A program made the translations under genes and the position numbers. Shown here one piece after another: positions 57,702-60,249 of a stretch of DNA of 60,249 bases (the first letter of the stretch is position 1; the number at the start of each line of letters is the position of its first letter). The DNA is from VRUE01 sp036557525. Its GTDB lineage: Bacteria; Actinomycetota; Thermoleophilia; Solirubrobacterales; 70-9. The notes under the pieces were generated by a model. It had not been told where the DNA came from, did not search any database, and saw only the letters and a program-made list of their open reading frames with translations. The DNA lies in the NCBI GenBank assembly GCA_036557525.1, contig DATBHH010000054.1, positions 1 through 60,249 on the forward strand, given 5' to 3'.

Positions 57702-58145
57702 TTAGGGCTGGAGCGCGATCCCGCCCCACTCCTCCGGCGCGACGTCCCGCAGCGTCTGGGTCAGCGTCCAACGATGGCCCCAGGGGTCGATGAAAGTGCA
57801 TTGGCGCTCGCCGTAGGGGAAGTCCTTCGGCTCTTGGACGACGGCTCCGCCGTTTGTGCGAACACGCTCGCAAACGGAAGCCACGTCGTCGACTCGCAGC
57901 ATCACCGACTGTGCCTGCTCACCGCCTGTCGGTGCCGTGCGCCCGTGCGTCGTGTCGGCCACGATGAGTGAACCCCCCTCCCCGAAGGCCAACTGTGCTC
58001 GATGATCAGGACCGATCCTGACCCGCTCGACGAATCCGAGCACCTCGACGAGCCAGTCGACCGCCGAGCGAACATCGGGATAGGCGAGTTCCGGGATCAC
58101 CGGACCAACGGGCGCCGAGCGATTCGTTCGCACGAGCCCGAGCAT
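57702..58145 (-). CDS. VOC (glyoxalase/bleomycin resistance) family protein
   Basis: The 147-residue protein has the VOC beta-alpha-beta3 pattern: VIPELAYPDVRSAVDWLVEV, LGFVERVRIG, QLAFGEGGSLIVAD, SVMLRVDDVASVCERV and KDFPYGERQCTFIDPWGHRW, where the Glu in GERQCTFIDPWGH is a typical metal ligand. It is a PhnB-like dioxygenase-fold protein of unknown substrate. It is the only gene between the intact tRNA-Met and fragment B, so it looks like the cargo left by one integration. Confidence 0.85.
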   Translation of the reverse strand: MLGLVRTNRSAPVGPVIPELAYPDVRSAVDWLVEVLGFVERVRIGPDHRAQLAFGEGGSLIVADTTHGRTAPTGGEQAQSVMLRVDDVASVCERVRTNGGAVVQEPKDFPYGERQCTFIDPWGHRWTLTQTLRDVAPEEWGGIALQP

Positions 58146-58201
58146 ATTCCAGCCCGGCGGGCTGCTCTGAGGTCGCTCGGGGGGCGTTTCGAACGGTGCA
58201 G

Positions 58202-58275
58202 TGCCGGAGGAGGGACTCGAACCCCCGACACGCGGATTATGATTCCGCTGCTCTAACCAGCTGAGCTACTCCGGC
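58202..58275 (-). tRNA. tRNA-Met (anticodon CAT)
   Basis: The minus strand gives a full cloverleaf of 74 bases. The acceptor stem GCCGGAG pairs with CTCCGGC; the D arm is GCTCAGCTGGTTAGAGC. The anticodon stem GCGGA/TCCGC has loop ATCATAA, with anticodon CAT at 58239-58241. The T arm contains GGGTTCGAGTCCC-like pairing. CCA is not encoded. It could be elongator tRNA-Met or a lysidine-modified tRNA-Ile2; overall similarity to actinobacterial elongator Met favours Met. Its 3' half serves as an integration site. Confidence 0.93.
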
Positions 58276-58325
58276 GGGGAGGTGATCGTAGCGTCGGCGG
58301 GCCGCGGGACGGCGGGCGGGCGGAC

Positions 58326-58357
58326 GCGAGAGGGGGGCCGCCGTGGACCCCCCTCGC
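58326..58357 (-). terminator. Hairpin after the NSVGT-repeat gene
   Basis: GCGAG plus GGGGG (58326-58336) pairs with CCCCC plus CTCGC (58348-58357) apart from a small bulge. It lies 18 bases after the minus-strand stop at 58375 and upstream of the tRNA gene. No U-tract is present. Confidence 0.45.
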
Positions 58358-58374
58358 GCTCGGCACGTCGGTGT

Positions 58375-59025
58375 TCAGGATTCGGCGCGGAAGGTGATGC
58401 CGTCGAGTCCGACTTCGGAACCGCCGCCGGCCGCCGACACCCGCCCGTCTTCACCCGGGACGGCGATTCCGCCGCCCGCGATCACGATCGGGCCGACGCC
58501 GCCCGTGCAGCCGTTGCAGGGCGTGTCGAAAACCTCGAACTTGCCGGCGGTGGGCCTGAATCCGGCGGGAAGGTGGAAGACCGAAGTCGATGTCCCTCCT
58601 TTCACGCTCCCCTTGAGGTGAACGATTCCGAGCTGGTCCTTGTAGAAGCCGGCGCTCTGGAAGGCCGGGGAGGCGTTTTTCCAGGAGTTCTCGAATGGCG
58701 GCTCTCCGGCGGCGCCCACTTCATGCCAACCTTCCGCGGGCGCCAGCCCGTTTGCCACCTGGGCCGTTGGGACGACGCCGAGCGTGGAAAGGTTGATCTG
58801 CGTCCCCGTCAGCGTGCCTTTCTTCACTTTCGCTGCGGTTACCGCTTCCTTCCTGATCTTGGCAGTGGTGATCGCGTTCTTCTTCACCTGATTCGTGCCG
58901 ACCGAGTTCTTGCCGAGGTGACCGGCGGCGTCGGCGATCCCGTTTCCCAGTACGACGACGGCCAGAATCGTGACCATCACGTTCGAATAGCTCAGCCTGT
59001 CGCGAATCCTCTTTCGCTCTTGCAT
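58375..59025 (-). CDS. Secreted NSVGT-repeat protein, paralogue of 41724
   Basis: From ATG 59025 the 216-residue protein begins MQERKRIRDRLSYSNVMVTI with a signal helix. A repeat region follows (KNSVGTNQVKKNAITTAKIR, KEAVTAAKVKKGTLTGTQIN). A C-terminal beta domain has FYKDQLGIVHLKG, a Cys pair in DTPCNGCTGG, and the end GITFRAES. The same plan and end motif occur in the gene at 41724. A start at 59076 adds 17 residues and is less likely. It may be a wall- or matrix-associated protein; function is unknown. Confidence 0.7.
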   Translation of the reverse strand: MQERKRIRDRLSYSNVMVTILAVVVLGNGIADAAGHLGKNSVGTNQVKKNAITTAKIRKEAVTAAKVKKGTLTGTQINLSTLGVVPTAQVANGLAPAEGWHEVGAAGEPPFENSWKNASPAFQSAGFYKDQLGIVHLKGSVKGGTSTSVFHLPAGFRPTAGKFEVFDTPCNGCTGGVGPIVIAGGGIAVPGEDGRVSAAGGGSEVGLDGITFRAES

Positions 59026-59141
59026 CTTGAGACATACCCCCGAGTAGGTCCGTGACTGTTCGGCCCCGGACCCCAACCACCCGAGACCCCTGTCCCGACG
59101 TTAGACCTCGGCCCGGCCCGGGTCAATCGAGGTTGGACGCA

Positions 59142-59161
59142 GAGGCCTTTCGCGGGGCCTC
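59142..59161 (-). terminator. Small hairpin after the gene at 59178
   Basis: GAGGCC (59142-59147) and GGCCTC (59156-59161) form a 6-bp stem 17 bases beyond the minus-strand stop. Evidence for termination is weak. Confidence 0.25.
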
Positions 59162-59177
59162 CCGCGTTCGAGGTGCC

Positions 59178-60215
59178 TCAGTGATGCTTCTTCTTCTTTT
59201 TCTTGACCTTGAAGGTGGTGGTCGTCGTGGTCGGGTTGCCGACCGCGTCGGTGGCGGTCATCGTCAGCCGGTAGGTGCCCGGCTTCAGCTTCTTCCCGTT
59301 CGGGAGGGTGACCGTATTCGCGCCCAGCGCGCCCGGTCCGTTGAAGCTCGCGCCGATCTTCTTGAACAGCGGGCAGCTCTTCTTCTTCTTGTTCTTCGCC
59401 GTCTGCTTCACGCACTTGCCGCCGACCTTGCGTCCCTTCGCCTTCTTTTCCAGCTGCAGGACAACCGTCGAGGCCTCGGAGAGGCTGTAGGAGACCTTCG
59501 AGCCCTTCACCTTCAACCCGCTGACGGTCGGGCTCGTGGTGTCGCAGGGGCCCTGCGTGCTCTTCTGGGTCGGGCACTGGTCCTGCGTTTCGTCGCCGAA
59601 GCCGTCGCCGTCGGCGTCAGGCTCGATCCTCGCCGCGACGTCGAGCCGGCAGGCGGGTTCGGTCGAGCCGCGCTGACCCGCGCCTTCGACCAGCGGCGGC
59701 GCGAAGACGTAGCTGTACTTGCAGCCGTCCGGGTTGTAGATGATCGCGATCGATTTCGTGATGTTGACCGCGAGGTGCTGGCCCTTCTTGACCGGCACGC
59801 GGGCGTCGACCTCGTTGATCGATGGTTCGTCTTCTCCGATTGCCGGCAGCGTGACGGTGGGCCCGGTGCCGGCGGCGGTGGCCAGCGCGTTATCCGGGTC
59901 CTGCTGGGTGATGTTGGCCACCCCGAATGTGATCTGGCCCGGTTCTTCATAGGAGTAGGCGAAGTATCTGAATTTGGTGATCACCCCGTCGAAGGGCGCG
60001 CCTTCGGAGTTTGGATTGCCTTCCGGCGGGGTCGGCGACGTGTAGCCGACGATCGTGCACGGACCGAGCACCAGGCACTTGACCTCCGACGGCTCGTTCG
60101 TCAGCGGATCGCCGAATTCGGTCGCCGCCCGGCCCACCGCCGGCAGCAGCAGCAGCCCCGCGAGGACGGTCAAGGCTGCGGTTGTCATGCGCCTCTTGCG
60201 GTCTTGCGTCAACAT
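59178..60215 (-). CDS. Secreted protein with calcium-type DxDxDG repeat, Ig-like domain and His/Lys tail
   Basis: The 345-residue protein has a signal peptide (LTVLAGLLLLPAVGRA). An external beta domain of about 160 residues follows, then EPDADGDGFGDETQDQCPTQ, a thrombospondin-type-3-like calcium loop. Next is an Ig-like domain (TSPTVSGLKVKGSKVSYSLS, then GTYRLTMTATDAVGNPT). The end is poly-Lys with two His (KVKKKKKKHH). Such calcium-loop plus basic-tail proteins are frequent in Solirubrobacterales; no function is known. The start lies 34 bases from the window end, so upstream regulation is not visible. Confidence 0.75.
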   Translation of the reverse strand: MLTQDRKRRMTTAALTVLAGLLLLPAVGRAATEFGDPLTNEPSEVKCLVLGPCTIVGYTSPTPPEGNPNSEGAPFDGVITKFRYFAYSYEEPGQITFGVANITQQDPDNALATAAGTGPTVTLPAIGEDEPSINEVDARVPVKKGQHLAVNITKSIAIIYNPDGCKYSYVFAPPLVEGAGQRGSTEPACRLDVAARIEPDADGDGFGDETQDQCPTQKSTQGPCDTTSPTVSGLKVKGSKVSYSLSEASTVVLQLEKKAKGRKVGGKCVKQTAKNKKKKSCPLFKKIGASFNGPGALGANTVTLPNGKKLKPGTYRLTMTATDAVGNPTTTTTTFKVKKKKKKHH

Positions 60216-60249
60216 CGTCCCGTTCCCCCTCGATAGGTTGCCGACACGC

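Larger units (their letters stand above)
50632..58275. mobile_element. tRNA-Met integration hot spot with decayed elements
   Basis: Four same-direction copies of the tRNA-Met 3' half (D, C, B and the intact gene) bound three segments of about 3.6, 3.2 and 0.76 kb. One segment holds an integrase remnant. No complete integrase, excisionase, replication or conjugation genes remain. Confidence 0.55.

Overview
The window is very GC-rich and uses GTG and TTG starts freely. Its gene order and family content point to the class Thermoleophilia (order Solirubrobacterales or a close relative) within Actinobacteria. The clues are a GarA/FtsR pair next to pgsA, a single-motif RsiG-like protein, WS/DGAT and zinc-ribbon cyclase-ATPase genes, and many secreted proteins with PKD, fibronectin-like, IPT, Calx-beta or delta-60 domains and very basic C-terminal tails. 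This placement is inference from families; no 16S gene is present.

Region 1 (1-27.2 kb) is dense housekeeping DNA, nearly all on the plus strand with ATGA/GTGA overlaps. It holds the end of hisD, then hisB-hisH-hisA-hisF; a CCA/poly(A) polymerase-family gene, pgeF, yggS, sepF, proC, yggT and lspA; an RluA-family pseudouridine synthase; rpsB-tsf-pyrH-frr-uppS-cdsA; dxr and rseP; ispG; an acyl-CoA synthetase; proS and pgsA; and a signalling operon of an RsiG-like protein, a zinc-ribbon GarA-like FHA protein and an FtsR-like MerR regulator, followed by an SRPBCC protein and an FAD-linked oxidase. Two minus-strand copper-protein (cupredoxin) genes interrupt the MEP-pathway block between rseP and ispG. 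A small structured repeat recurs in the first 10.5 kb, and one copy sits in frame inside hisF.

Region 2 (27.2-50.5 kb) has mixed strands. It contains a membrane-tethered protein with a duplicated helix-turn-helix, a thioesterase, nadE, a WS/DGAT acyltransferase, an RlpA-like protein, a cupin, dinB, thrC, a lipoprotein, an IPT-PASTA secreted protein, a large zinc-ribbon/cyclase/ATPase, a run of secreted proteins, a methyltransferase, a CAP-domain protein, small ORFs, an MFS exporter and a beta-propeller/PKD protein.

Region 3 (50.5-58.3 kb) is an integration hot spot. An intact tRNA-Met(CAT) gene at 58202-58275 is accompanied by three partial copies of its 3' half in the same orientation (57443, 54279 and 50632) and by a frameshifted integrase C-terminal remnant. 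Between the copies lie single-gene cargoes: an epoxide hydrolase, a metallopeptidase-like PKD protein, an NTF2-like protein, a delta-60 protein, a RibD-like reductase and a VOC protein. Region 4 (58.3-60.2 kb) ends with two more secreted proteins.

The main points for a second look are: the in-frame palindromic element in hisF and its relatives, whose stems covary; the decayed tRNA-Met att array; the tethered double-HTH protein with its palindromic divergent promoter; the RsiG-like/GarA/FtsR operon; and a GAG-to-GAA glutamate codon switch between cytoplasmic and extracytoplasmic parts of the same genes.
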